64,000 nt of DNA from Curtobacterium sp. S6 (GCF_000710345.2 NZ_JHEL01000009.1:124001-188000), one strand, 5' to 3'. Counted from the stretch's first letter, positions 17,762 through 26,235 are shown. The notes: generated by a model from the sequence alone, not told the origin. Translations and numbers: made by a program.

Positions 17762-19048
17762 ATGACCTCTTCCCCCGCAGCCCAGACCGGGCAATCCCTC
17801 CCCTGGAAGATCGTCGCGTGGGCGATCGTCGTGATCGTCCTGGGCGGCCAGTTTTGGTACGCCATGACCACCGGAGGGCTGGACTTCACCGTGTACCGCG
17901 CCGGCGCGACCACGCTGTTCGGCAACGACGGCATGGACAAGTCCCTGTACGATCTGCAGCTCGTTCCCCTCACGGAAACCTCGTTCCTGCCGTTCACGTA
18001 CCCGCCCTTCGCGGCGATCCTGTTCCTCCCCTTCGCGTTCCTGCCGGTCAAGGCGGGCATCGCGATCATGGTGATTTTCTCCATGGCGGTGGCCTGGTGG
18101 TTCGCCGCGATCATCTACGACTACGTGAATCACCGGGGCCGGAAGATTCCCTTCCAGGACAAGCTCGGCCGGACGACCACGATCGCCCTCCTCGCGGCGC
18201 TCATCTGTCTCTCCGGGCCGTGGCGTCGCGGTCTCGGCCTGGTACAGATCAACCCGCTCATCATGCTGCTGATCCTCGCGGACCTGTTGCGTCCCGCGAC
18301 CAAGGTGCCCCGCGGACTGCTGATCGGCATCGCCGCCGGCATCAAGCTCACGCCGTTGGCCTTCGGCCTGGTGATGCTGATGCGCAAGGACCTCAAGGGC
18401 CTGGTGACCCTGGCGGCATCCTTTGCCGGAACCATCCTGATCGGCGTGATCTTCCTGCCGCACCAGGCCAAGCAGTTCTGGTTCCATGCCATCTCGGATC
18501 CCTCCCGCGTGGGCAACATCAACTACCTGGACAACATCTCGATCCAGGGCTGGCTCATGCACATCGGGCTGACCGGCTCCGTCCTCAAGATCGTGATGTA
18601 CGTCCTGATCCTCGCGCTGATCGTGGGCGTTGCCGCGGTCATTCCGTCCCTGGATAAGCGCGGGATGAAGCTGTCGATCGTGTCCTTGAACGCGTTCGTG
18701 ATGCTCTCGATCTCCCCGATCTCGTGGTCGCACCACAACACCTGGTACCCGCTGATCATCGCCGCGATCGCGGTCGACGCCGTGCCGTGGCTGTTCGCGC
18801 GCCCGGGAGCTCAACGCGTGATCGCGCTGACGCTCGCGTGGATCGCGGGAATCGGCCTGTACATCTCCCCGATGTGGATCGGCATCGCCCTCTACGGCTC
18901 CTCGCAGTACCTGGACGACATCTCGACTCTTCCGCTCGTGGTCTCGGCGATCCCGATGATCTGCCTGTTCATATTCTTCTGGATGTGGATCGTGGGGGCC
19001 TGGCGCAAGCGGAACGTCACCGACGACCGGGTGGTCGCCCCGGCCTGA
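17762..19048 (+). CDS. GT87-type (DUF2029) polyprenol-phosphomannose-dependent mannosyltransferase
   Basis: A 428-residue protein with about 10-11 membrane segments and the family layout of GT87 alpha-mannosyltransferases: an acidic loop early (GGLDFTVYRAGATTLF near residue 38), FTYPPFAAILFLPF near 80, LLIGIAAGIKLTPL near 195 and SPISWSHHNTWYPL near 318. These enzymes use polyprenyl-phosphate mannose to extend PIM, lipomannan or similar glycans outside the membrane. ATG 17762 has GAGAGAA seven bases upstream; a TTG at 17738 overlapping the previous stop is an alternative. A strong terminator follows. Confidence 0.85.
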   Translation: MTSSPAAQTGQSLPWKIVAWAIVVIVLGGQFWYAMTTGGLDFTVYRAGATTLFGNDGMDKSLYDLQLVPLTETSFLPFTYPPFAAILFLPFAFLPVKAGIAIMVIFSMAVAWWFAAIIYDYVNHRGRKIPFQDKLGRTTTIALLAALICLSGPWRRGLGLVQINPLIMLLILADLLRPATKVPRGLLIGIAAGIKLTPLAFGLVMLMRKDLKGLVTLAASFAGTILIGVIFLPHQAKQFWFHAISDPSRVGNINYLDNISIQGWLMHIGLTGSVLKIVMYVLILALIVGVAAVIPSLDKRGMKLSIVSLNAFVMLSISPISWSHHNTWYPLIIAAIAVDAVPWLFARPGAQRVIALTLAWIAGIGLYISPMWIGIALYGSSQYLDDISTLPLVVSAIPMICLFIFFWMWIVGAWRKRNVTDDRVVAPA

Positions 19049-19082
19049 CCCCGGCAACCGCTCTCGGCCCCGCGCCGACGAG

Positions 19083-19117
19083 AAAGGCCGACCGAGCACG
19101 ATGCTCGGTCGGCCTTT
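19083..19117. terminator. Strong bidirectional terminator hairpin
   Basis: AAAGGCCGACCGAGCA (19083-19098) and TGCTCGGTCGGCCTTT (19102-19117) form a 16-bp perfect stem with a 3-base loop. The stem has A and T ends on both strands, suiting the convergent mannosyltransferase and His-rich protein genes. Confidence 0.88.
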
Positions 19118-19149
19118 CACGATGTGTCGCGATGTGCGCGTCGGGTTGG

Positions 19150-19458
19150 TCAGTGTTCGTCGTAATGGTCGCCGTCGAGGGCGTGGAGGTGTCCGTCGTG
19201 GACGTAGTCGACGTGATCTCCGTGCTGGACGGTTTCGTGGCCGCAGTCGGCTCCGTGTTCGTGCTCGGCCACTGAATGCTCGGCCTTGCGTTCGGGAGCC
19301 GAACCGTGCTCGTCGTAGTGGTCGCCGTCGAGGGCGTGGAGGTGTCCGTCGTGGACGTAGTCGACGTGATCTCCGTGCTGGACGGTTTCGTGGCCGCAGT
19401 CGGTTCCGTGTTCGTGCTCGGCCACTGAGTGCTCGGCGCCGTGGTGATCGGTGGTCAT
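19150..19458 (-). CDS. His/Asp-rich putative metal-binding protein with two tandem 44-residue repeats
   Basis: A 102-residue, strongly acidic and histidine-rich protein. Residues 8-51 and 59-102 are nearly identical copies that differ at one position (Thr19 versus Ala70). Each repeat has HEHG[TA]DCGHE followed by HGDHVDYVHDGHLH and ends HYDEH, giving Cys and many His and Asp ligands. Single-repeat small proteins of this kind occur in actinobacteria and are sometimes labelled zinc-related; a role in zinc or other metal binding or storage is inferred. The start ATG has AGGAG upstream. The gene is read from a promoter embedded in an inverted repeat. Confidence 0.8.
   Translation of the reverse strand: MTTDHHGAEHSVAEHEHGTDCGHETVQHGDHVDYVHDGHLHALDGDHYDEHGSAPERKAEHSVAEHEHGADCGHETVQHGDHVDYVHDGHLHALDGDHYDEH
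19153..19437 (-). repeat. Tandem direct repeat, 132 bp units within the His-rich gene
   Basis: Copies at 19306-19437 and 19153-19284 are in frame with 21 bases between them. Most differences are synonymous, which implies a recent duplication or gene conversion. Confidence 0.85.
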
Positions 19459-19595
19459 GACGTGCTCCTGATGAGTGAGAATCTCGACATCGAAACGAAG
19501 GTCGTCCTTCCGGGCTTCCGTATCGGGCCGCCCGACGCATACCTCGGCGGAAGGCTCGCCGACGAGGACGCGCTAGGTGTCCGACCTCTTTCAAA

Positions 19596-19637
19596 ATTAT
19601 CCACTACATATAAGGAAGCGGCAATATGTTGTGATAA
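19596..19637 (-). promoter_or_regulatory. Promoter inside an imperfect inverted repeat, upstream of the His-rich gene
   Basis: On the minus strand TTGCCG (rc of 19619-19624) and GATAAT (rc of 19596-19601) are 17 bases apart. The segment is bounded by arms TTATCCACTACATAT (19597-19611) and ATATGTTGTGATAA (19624-19637), which are inverted copies with a one-base indel and one mismatch. It is AT-rich in GC-rich surroundings. The layout suggests a repressor, perhaps metal-responsive, covering the promoter; it does not match a DtxR or Zur site that I know. The rest of 19459-19702 shows no gene. Confidence 0.6.
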
Positions 19638-19702
19638 GTCGAGCGGATCGCTCGGCTCGGCCGCGGGCAAGCTCGGCCCCGGCCTGGGGCCATCGAGTCC
19701 GG

Positions 19703-20461
19703 TCAGGCGGCGAAGCTGCGGACCTCCACGCCGGCGGCGTCGAGGGCCGCGCGGACGGAGCGGGCGATGTCGACGGAGCCGGGGGTGTCGCCGTGAACGC
19801 ACACGCTTTCGGCCGAGACCGGCACATCCGTGCCGTCCACCGCGGTGACCTTTCCTTCCGTCACCATGCGCACCACGCGGGCGGCGATCTCTTCCGCGTC
19901 GTGAAGGACGGCCCCGGGTTCGCGACGCGAGACCAGCGAGCCGTCCGGTGAATACCCGCGATCCGCGAAGATCTCCGGGACGGCGCGCAGGCCGGCGTGC
20001 TCCGCGGCCTCGGCGATCTGGGAGTTTGGCAGGACCAGAATCGGCAGGCTCGGGTCCACGGTCGCGATGCCTTCCGCGACGGCCGTGGCCTGGGCCGCGT
20101 CCTTCGCGATGCGGTTGTACAGGGCGCCGTGGGGTTTCACGTAGGAGACCCGGGTTCCCGAGGCCAGAGCCAGGGCTTGGAGCGCGCCGATCTGGTAGAT
20201 CACGGCGTTGACGAGTTCGTCGTGGGCCATGTCCATGACCCGGCGGCCGAATCCCTGAAGATCCGGGTACGCGACGTGGGCGCCCACCGCCACGCCGTTC
20301 TGAGCGGCCGAGCGGCAGGTGGCCCGGGCGACGTCGGGGTCGCCCGCGTGGAAACCGCAGGCCACGTTGAGGGAAGAGACGATCCTGGCCATCGCGGCGT
20401 CGTCGCCCATGGTCCAGGAGCCGAAGGACTCTCCGGAGTCGGAATTCATATCGATCTGCAT
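19703..20461 (-). CDS. pxpA: 5-oxoprolinase subunit A (LamB/YcsF family)
   Basis: 252 residues, typical for the family. The N terminus IDMNSDSGESFGSW and later SSLNVACGFHAGDP, KPHGALYN near residue 107 and VHGDTPGSVDIARSV near 224 are diagnostic. PxpA acts with PxpB and PxpC to hydrolyse 5-oxoproline to glutamate using ATP. The start codon overlaps the upstream kinase stop as TAATG, so translation is coupled and the gene is last in an operon of M13 peptidase, kinase and pxpA. PxpB and PxpC are not in the window. Confidence 0.9.
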   Translation of the reverse strand: MQIDMNSDSGESFGSWTMGDDAAMARIVSSLNVACGFHAGDPDVARATCRSAAQNGVAVGAHVAYPDLQGFGRRVMDMAHDELVNAVIYQIGALQALALASGTRVSYVKPHGALYNRIAKDAAQATAVAEGIATVDPSLPILVLPNSQIAEAAEHAGLRAVPEIFADRGYSPDGSLVSRREPGAVLHDAEEIAARVVRMVTEGKVTAVDGTDVPVSAESVCVHGDTPGSVDIARSVRAALDAAGVEVRSFAA

Positions 20462-21396
20462 TATTCCTCCAAGGAAAAGTGGCGGTAGGACGAAGACGCC
20501 CCCGGCGCGGCGACCACGCGGGCCGCCTCCCGGGAGGCGATGCGGGCGCACCGGGTCAGGGCGTCCAGGGTCAGGTCGTGCCGGGAATCGAGGCCGCGGG
20601 CGAAGGAGGCCAAACACGCCGCGAAGACGCCCACGTAGGCGTCGCCGGCCCCGGTCGTGTCCACGACCTTCTCGGCGCGGGTCGCATCGATGCGGGTGGG
20701 GCGGGCATCCGCGCGCGTGGCGATCTCGGAGCCTTCCCCGCCCAAGGTGACGACCGCCGCCGGGACGATGCCGGTCAGCGTCGCGGCGGGGGAGCCGCGG
20801 TCCGGGAGGCCGTGCCGCTGGATCACCGCGCGGGCCTCGGACTCGTTGACCACCAGCACATCCGCGAGCGAGAGGCACTCGCCGGAGACCTCCGCGGCCG
20901 GCGCCAGGTTCAGCACGAACCTCGCGGGGGAGGCCGCGACGCCGCGCGCTAGCTCCTCGATGGTCTCGACCGGGATCTCGCCCTGGGCGACCACCACCGC
21001 GGCCCCGCCGAAGCCGTCACGGCTCGCGCGGCTCACCCGCTCCGGGCTGACACCGCGATTGGCCGCGGGGACGATCGTGATCGTGTTTTCACCGTGAGAG
21101 TCCACGGTGATGTGGGCCGTCCCCGTGTCCCCGTCCACGACGGCCATGGGCTCGGTCAGTACCCCGCGATCGCGCAGGGCCTCGACCAGGCGGGGCCCTG
21201 TCTCGTCGGAACCGACGCACCCGAGAAATGCGGTGGGCGCCCCGGTCAGGGCCGCGGCCACCGCCTGGTTCGCGCCTTTCCCGCCGAGACCGTAGGTCAC
21301 GGAATCCCCGACCACGGTTTCGCCGGGGGCGGGGAAGTGGTCAGCTGTGACGGTGACGTCACGGCTGACCGACCCGACCACGAAGACCTCGGCCAC
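20461..21396 (-). CDS. Ribokinase-family sugar kinase (PfkB)
   Basis: 311 residues with PfkB features: the N-terminal GLGGKGANQAVAAA near residue 38, the ATP-region TLGGEGSEI and the catalytic Asp in VVDTTGAGDAYVGVF near 245. It resembles ribokinase (ribose to ribose 5-phosphate), though related nucleoside kinases cannot be excluded. GTG 21396 is chosen because it overlaps the stop of the upstream M13 peptidase gene as TAGTG, which implies coupling. An operon with a peptidase and oxoprolinase subunit is unusual for a ribose enzyme. Confidence 0.87.
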   Translation of the reverse strand: MAEVFVVGSVSRDVTVTADHFPAPGETVVGDSVTYGLGGKGANQAVAAALTGAPTAFLGCVGSDETGPRLVEALRDRGVLTEPMAVVDGDTGTAHITVDSHGENTITIVPAANRGVSPERVSRASRDGFGGAAVVVAQGEIPVETIEELARGVAASPARFVLNLAPAAEVSGECLSLADVLVVNESEARAVIQRHGLPDRGSPAATLTGIVPAAVVTLGGEGSEIATRADARPTRIDATRAEKVVDTTGAGDAYVGVFAACLASFARGLDSRHDLTLDALTRCARIASREAARVVAAPGASSSYRHFSLEE

Positions 21397-23405
21397 TACC
21401 AAATGCGGACCCGTTCCTCCGGGGCGAGCCACATCTCGTCACCGGGCTGCACGCCGAAGGCCTCGTGGTACTCGTCCACGTTGCGCACGGTCCCATTGCA
21501 ACGGAACTCCGACGGGGAGTGCGGGTCGATCGAGAGCAACATCTTGGCGGTCTGGGGACGCGCCTTGGACCGCCAGATCTGCGCATAGGCCAGCAGGAGC
21601 CGCTTGATCGCGCTGACCCCGTCGACGTCGGGCGCCTCTTCGAGCGTGGTTCCGCTCTTTTCGAGGGCCTTGCGGTAGGCCTTGATGGCGATCGTCAGTC
21701 CGCCGAGGTCGCCGATGTTCTCTCCCAGGGTCAGTTCGCCGTTGATGCGGTCCTCGGACGGGTCGAGCCCTTCCGGCGTGAACTGCGAATACTGGCTGAC
21801 CAGGGAGCCGGTCCGCTTCTCGAATTCGCGCAGGTCGTCTTCGGTCCACCAGTCGTTGAGGTTGCCGTCGCCGTCGTACTTGGCGCCCTGGTCGTCGAAT
21901 CCGTGCCCGATCTCGTGACCGATAACGGAGCCGATGCCGCCGTAGTTCGCGGCGTCGTCGGCGTCCATCGAGAAGAACGGGGGTTGCAAGATCGCGGCGG
22001 GGAACACGATCTCGTTCATGACCGGGTTGAAATAGGCGTTCACGGTCTGCGGGGTCATGTGCCACTCGTGCACGTTGATCGGCTGCCCGAGCTTGCCGAG
22101 CTCGTATTCGTGCTCGAAGCGGTTGCCCGCCCGGACGTTGTCCACCACGTTCTCGCCGATGCTCAGCTTCGAATAGTCGCGCCACTCGTCGGGGTAGCCG
22201 ATCTTGGGATTGAACTTGCCCAGTTTCTCCAGGGCACGCTCGCGGGTCGCGGGGGTCATCCAGTCCAGCGCGGAGATGGACTCGCGATAGGCCTCGATCA
22301 GGTTGCCCACGAGCTCCTGCATCCGGGCCTTGTGCTCCGGCGGGAAGTGGCGGGCCACGTATTCCTTGCCGACCTCTTCGCCCAGGAGCGACTCGACCAG
22401 TCCGACGCCGCGCTTCCACCGGTCGCGCATCTCTTCGGTGCCCATGAGCCGCTTGGAGTAGAACTCAAAGTTCTCCCGTACCGCCGCGGAATGCAGAAAT
22501 GCGGCGCGCGAGTGGGCGATATTCCAGGCCAGCCACAAGACCCAGTGTTCCATCGGCTCGGAGGACCACATCTCGGCGAAGCCTTCGAGGTACGAGGGCT
22601 GCGCCACGACCACGCGCTCGAAGCCTTCGGGCGTTCCGCCGAGGGCGCCGATCCAGCGTTCCCAGGGGAAACCGGGGAAGTCCTCGGCCAATTTCTGGGG
22701 CGAATAGGGGTTGTAGGTCTTGTGGGCGTCGCGGCAGGTGACCTTGTCCCAGTGGTGCCCGGCGAGGCGGGTCTCCAGATCGAAGATCGTGTTCGCGGCG
22801 GCCTCGGGCGTCTGACCGAAGCGTTCGGCGACGCCGGTGATCGTCAGCATCGACGCGATGTGCTCGCGGTACGCCTCGCGGATCTCGGCGTACTTCTCCT
22901 CGCGGTAGTACTCCTCATCGGGCAGGCCGAGTCCGGACTGGGCGAGATACGGGACGTACTGCGTGGCCTTCTTGGCGTCGTTATTCACGTAGACGCCCAC
23001 GGGGCTTCCGACGCCGCTCGCGTCGAGGGCCGCCATGACGATGACGAGTCCGTCCTTGTCCTTGGCCGTCTCGAGCAGCTCGAGGTCCTTATCCAAGGGG
23101 AGGTTGCCGGCCTCCTCGATGGCGTCTTCGTTCATGAAGGAGTTGTACAGCGCGCCGACCTTAGACTCGGGGTCGGCCTCGCCGGCGGAGGTGATGATGT
23201 CTCGGATCTGCTCCTCCGAGCGATCGCGCAGGGCGTAGAAAGCGCCGTCGATTCCGCGGTCGGAAGGGATCTCATGCTGCGCGATCCAGGCGCCGTTCGC
23301 GTATCGGTAGAGGTCGTCCTTGGGGTCGACATCGGTGTCCATGCCCGCCGTGTCCAGGCCGCGGCCCGACTCGGCGAGGGTGTGATCAGAAGCATTTGAG
23401 GTCAT
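21396..23405 (-). CDS. M13 family zinc metallopeptidase (neprilysin/PepO-like)
   Basis: 669 residues, normal for bacterial PepO-like enzymes. The N-terminal M13_N domain (about 25-410) has NDAKKATQYV and GLPDEEYY. The catalytic domain has the zinc motif VIGHEIGHGF (HExxH) near residue 498, the third ligand in LTLGENIGDLGGL near 560, and the C-terminal substrate segment DPHSPSEFRCNG. No signal peptide is seen, so it is probably cytoplasmic and cleaves oligopeptides. It heads a tightly coupled operon with the kinase and pxpA, fitting peptide turnover feeding 5-oxoproline and glutamate use. Confidence 0.93.
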   Translation of the reverse strand: MTSNASDHTLAESGRGLDTAGMDTDVDPKDDLYRYANGAWIAQHEIPSDRGIDGAFYALRDRSEEQIRDIITSAGEADPESKVGALYNSFMNEDAIEEAGNLPLDKDLELLETAKDKDGLVIVMAALDASGVGSPVGVYVNNDAKKATQYVPYLAQSGLGLPDEEYYREEKYAEIREAYREHIASMLTITGVAERFGQTPEAAANTIFDLETRLAGHHWDKVTCRDAHKTYNPYSPQKLAEDFPGFPWERWIGALGGTPEGFERVVVAQPSYLEGFAEMWSSEPMEHWVLWLAWNIAHSRAAFLHSAAVRENFEFYSKRLMGTEEMRDRWKRGVGLVESLLGEEVGKEYVARHFPPEHKARMQELVGNLIEAYRESISALDWMTPATRERALEKLGKFNPKIGYPDEWRDYSKLSIGENVVDNVRAGNRFEHEYELGKLGQPINVHEWHMTPQTVNAYFNPVMNEIVFPAAILQPPFFSMDADDAANYGGIGSVIGHEIGHGFDDQGAKYDGDGNLNDWWTEDDLREFEKRTGSLVSQYSQFTPEGLDPSEDRINGELTLGENIGDLGGLTIAIKAYRKALEKSGTTLEEAPDVDGVSAIKRLLLAYAQIWRSKARPQTAKMLLSIDPHSPSEFRCNGTVRNVDEYHEAFGVQPGDEMWLAPEERVRIW

Positions 23406-23451
23406 GGTTCCAAGAATACCGGTGACTCCGTGACGCCAGCTGAAGAATTAC

Positions 23452-23490
23452 TAAGGTCACCCTGACCTACTCAGGCTCGGTCGTTAGACT
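23452..23490 (+). promoter_or_regulatory. fprA promoter with DtxR/IdeR-like iron box
   Basis: CTGACC (23462-23467) and TAGACT (23485-23490) are 17 bases apart. The 19 bases at 23452-23470 match the IdeR/DtxR consensus at 13 of 19 positions by eye, and the core AGGTCA-CCC-TGACCT is a perfect inverted repeat overlapping the -35. Iron-dependent repression of fprA is plausible but not shown. Confidence 0.5.
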
Positions 23491-23569
23491 GGCTGACAGT
23501 GCCTTAGTGCCGCCCCTCCGGATGAGGGCCGGGAACGAACCCCGGAATCCGTGATGAAAGGAATCCGCC

Positions 23570-24973
23570 GTGACTCAAGCCCCCGACCGTCCATTGCGCG
23601 TAGCCGTGATCGGATCGGGTCCCGCAGGCGTATACGCCTCGGATCTGCTCTCCAAGTCCGACGCCGTCGCCGACGGCGACCTCGAGGTCAGCATCGATAT
23701 CTTCGATCGGTACCCCGCGCCGTTCGGGCTCATCCGCTACGGCGTGGCGCCGGATCACCCCCGGATCAAGGGCATCATCACCTCGCTGCACAAGATCATG
23801 GAGAATCCCGCGATCCGATTCTTCGGAAACGTCGAATACGGCACGGACATTACCCTCGCGGAGCTCCAGGAGCGGTACGACGCCGTCATCTTTGCCACCG
23901 GCGCCTACTACGACGCCTCCCTTCACATACCCGGCGTGGACCTGGACGGCTCCTACGGCGCGGCGGACTTCGTGGCCTGGTACGACGGACACCCGGACGT
24001 TTCCCGCGAATGGCCGCTGGAGGCCCGCGAGATCGCGGTGCTGGGCAACGGCAACGTGGCCCTCGACGTCGCCCGCGTGCTGTCCAAGCACGCGGATGAT
24101 CTGCTGGTCACCGAGATCCCGGACAACGTCTACGAGGGCTTCAAGAAGTCCCCGGTCACCGACGTCCACATCTTCGGCCGCCGCGGCCCGGCGCAGATGA
24201 AGTTCACGCCGCTGGAATTGCGCGAACTCGCCAAGTCTCGCGACGTCGACATCGTGCTGTACGACGAAGACTTCGAGTTCGACGAAGCCTCCCGCGCGGC
24301 CATCGAGTCGAACAATCAGATCAAGGCCATGATCAAGACCCTCGATAAGTGGCGCGAGGAGCAGAAGGAGAATCCGGGCACGGCCTCGCGCCGCCTGCAC
24401 TTGCACTTCTTGCAGTCGCCGGCCGAGATCGTGGGCGACGAGAACGGCAAGGTCCGCGCGATCCGCATGGAGCGCAACGAGCTGGACGGCGCCGGCGGCA
24501 TCCGCCCGACCGGAGAGACCATCGAGTACTCGGTCCAGGCCGTGTACCGCGCGATCGGGTACTTCGGCTCGGAGCTACCGGAGGTCGGCTACGACAAACT
24601 GCGCGGCGTCATCCCCAACCAGGAGGGTCGGGTCCTGGACGACACCGAGAGCCCGATCCCGGGGCTCTACGCGACCGGGTGGATCAAGCGCGGACCCGTC
24701 GGTCTGATCGGTTCGACCAAGTCGGATGCGCTGGAGACCATCACCCACCTCATTGAGGACCACAGCTTCTCGGCCTCCGACGCCGAGCCCGAACACGTCA
24801 ACGAGTTCCTCGACGCCAAGGGCGTCCGGTTCACCACGTGGGACGGGTGGCACACCCTGGACGAGCACGAGCGTTCCCTCGGCGAGGCCGCGACCGATGC
24901 CGCGGGCCAGCCGCGCAAGCGCGTGAAGGTCGTGCCCCGCGAGGACATGGTGAATATTTCCCGCGGAGAGTAA
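23570..24973 (+). CDS. fprA: Ferredoxin/adrenodoxin-type NADP+ reductase
   Basis: 467 residues, like mycobacterial FprA. The FAD-binding GSGPAGVYASDLL lies at about residues 17-29, PFGLIRYGVAPDHP near 53, the NADP-binding AVLGNGNVALDVARVL near 157 and the C-terminal GLYATGWIKRGPVGLIGSTK near 365. It moves electrons between NADPH and ferredoxins, for P450s, other redox partners or iron release. GTG 23570 is preceded by AAAGGA. It is divergent from the M13 operon and followed by a strong terminator, so it is a single-gene unit. Confidence 0.94.
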   Translation: MTQAPDRPLRVAVIGSGPAGVYASDLLSKSDAVADGDLEVSIDIFDRYPAPFGLIRYGVAPDHPRIKGIITSLHKIMENPAIRFFGNVEYGTDITLAELQERYDAVIFATGAYYDASLHIPGVDLDGSYGAADFVAWYDGHPDVSREWPLEAREIAVLGNGNVALDVARVLSKHADDLLVTEIPDNVYEGFKKSPVTDVHIFGRRGPAQMKFTPLELRELAKSRDVDIVLYDEDFEFDEASRAAIESNNQIKAMIKTLDKWREEQKENPGTASRRLHLHFLQSPAEIVGDENGKVRAIRMERNELDGAGGIRPTGETIEYSVQAVYRAIGYFGSELPEVGYDKLRGVIPNQEGRVLDDTESPIPGLYATGWIKRGPVGLIGSTKSDALETITHLIEDHSFSASDAEPEHVNEFLDAKGVRFTTWDGWHTLDEHERSLGEAATDAAGQPRKRVKVVPREDMVNISRGE

Positions 24974-24997
24974 TTTCGCCCGGCGCATTCGTGCCAG

Positions 24998-25033
24998 AAA
25001 ACCGCCCCGGATCCTGGATTCGGGGCGGTTTTT
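24998..25033 (+). terminator. Rho-independent terminator after fprA
   Basis: AAAACCGCCCCG (24998-25009) pairs with CGGGGCGGTTTT (25021-25032), followed by a T run. The 12-base stem is identical to that of the terminator at 26670-26707. Confidence 0.9.
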
Positions 25034-25119
25034 CATATCTGAAATCTTTCTCACAGACCGGCTGACTTTAGTGATCTACGTCCTAGAATGGGAAGAGGAA
25101 CTACCCAAGGAGGGGCGCC

Positions 25120-26145
25120 ATGTCAGAGACCAGCGGCTTCAATTCCGAAAACACCTTTGGTGCGCGGGCACTGAAGGACAGCAGCGGGCCGTCGAATTTG
25201 GGAGATATCCACGGCGAGATCGTGGTTGGAATCGACGGGTCGGACCAGAGCTACGGCGCCCTCACCTGGGCCGTCTCCGAGGCCAAGCGGCGCAAGGTCG
25301 CCGTCCGGCTGGTCACCGCGTATTCCTTGCCCATCTTCACCGGCACGGGATTCGACGCCGGCTATTCGGTGATCGACGACAAAGCCCTCGAGGACGGCGT
25401 CCGCCAGATCCTCGACGAGGCGTATCGCCGGGTCGAGGACGAAGGCGTCGAATTGCGCGCGACCGTCGAGACCGGGGACGCCTCGGCGATCCTGATCGAG
25501 TTGTCCAAGCGCGCCGAGCTGATCGTGGTCGGTTCTCGCTCCGCCCGGGGTTTCCTCGGACGGCTCCTGGGGACCGTCTCGACGGCGCTCCCGGCGAAGT
25601 CCAGCTGCCCCGTGGTCGTGGTGCCGCTCAACTGGGCCAAGCGTCACGCGGAGGATGCCACGGTCCTCACCCCGAAGTACGGCGTCGCGGTCGGCTCGGA
25701 CGGTTCGGACCAGGCACGCATCGCGATCCTCAAGGCCGCCGAGCAGGCCGAGCGCATGGGCGTGGGTCTCAAGTTGGTCAACGCGCTCGCTCCCTTCACC
25801 GGGGCCGTGAACTGGGTTCCGGCGGCGGTGGACTTCGAGGCGATGTATCGCGAGGTCGAGCAGCTCCAGGAGTCCGCCAAGAAGTGGGTCAACGGGTTCT
25901 ATCCGGACCTGGAGGTCACCGCCGAGCTCATCGACGGTTCGCCGGTCAAGGTCCTCATCGAGGCCGGAGAAGAGGCCGACATGATCGTCGTCGGTACCCG
26001 AGGCCGCGGTGGGCTGACCGGCATGATCCTCGGTTCGACGTCGCAGGGCGTGCTTCACGCCGCGGACAACCCCGTGATGATCGTCCCGGACATCGAGGAC
26101 GAACGCATCGAGTCGGCCCCGGAGCCGGGAGTCGTGTGGGGCTGA
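25120..26145 (+). CDS. Tandem universal stress protein (two USP domains)
   Basis: 341 residues with two Usp domains at about 28-170 and 185-325. Each domain ends in the ATP-binding signature: VVGSRSARGFLGRLLGTVS near 138 and VVGTRGRGGLTGMILGSTS near 293, both of the G-2x-G-9x-G-S/T type. An unstructured leader of about 25 residues precedes them. ATG 25120 follows AGGAGG. Actinobacterial members respond to hypoxia, stationary phase or envelope stress, probably by ATP binding; the exact role is unknown. It is monocistronic. Confidence 0.92.
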   Translation: MSETSGFNSENTFGARALKDSSGPSNLGDIHGEIVVGIDGSDQSYGALTWAVSEAKRRKVAVRLVTAYSLPIFTGTGFDAGYSVIDDKALEDGVRQILDEAYRRVEDEGVELRATVETGDASAILIELSKRAELIVVGSRSARGFLGRLLGTVSTALPAKSSCPVVVVPLNWAKRHAEDATVLTPKYGVAVGSDGSDQARIAILKAAEQAERMGVGLKLVNALAPFTGAVNWVPAAVDFEAMYREVEQLQESAKKWVNGFYPDLEVTAELIDGSPVKVLIEAGEEADMIVVGTRGRGGLTGMILGSTSQGVLHAADNPVMIVPDIEDERIESAPEPGVVWG

Positions 26146-26160
26146 TTTGCCCCCCCCTGA

Positions 26161-26192
26161 GGCCCCCGGGGCGCCGCGGCATCCCGGGGGCC
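26161..26192 (+). terminator. GC-rich hairpin after the universal stress protein gene
   Basis: GGCCCCCGGG (26161-26170) and CCCGGGGGCC (26183-26192) form a 10-bp perfect stem 15 bases past the stop. No T run follows, as is common for actinobacterial I-shaped terminators. Confidence 0.6.
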
Positions 26193-26235
26193 ACGGCGTC
26201 GGCCTGTGATCCCCACCGCTTTTGGCCGATTTGAT

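Noticed and set aside
19153-19437. CRISPR-like or mobile repeat
   Set aside because: There are only two long units with 21 bases between them, in frame inside a coding gene; this is an internal gene duplication.
19101-19460. Arg-rich plus-strand frames opposite the His-rich gene
   Set aside because: They copy the 132-bp repeat in another frame and have no domain, ribosome site or codon pattern of a gene.
17450-19594. Long minus-strand open frame (over 700 codons) opposite the mannosyltransferase and into the His-rich region
   Set aside because: It lies antisense to well-supported membrane-protein genes, is low-complexity (Arg/Asp/Gly/His), and reflects high GC with few stop codons.
21465-23399. 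A 640-codon plus-strand frame opposite the M13 peptidase
   Set aside because: The M13 peptidase on the minus strand has all catalytic motifs; the opposite frame has none and is a GC-bias shadow.
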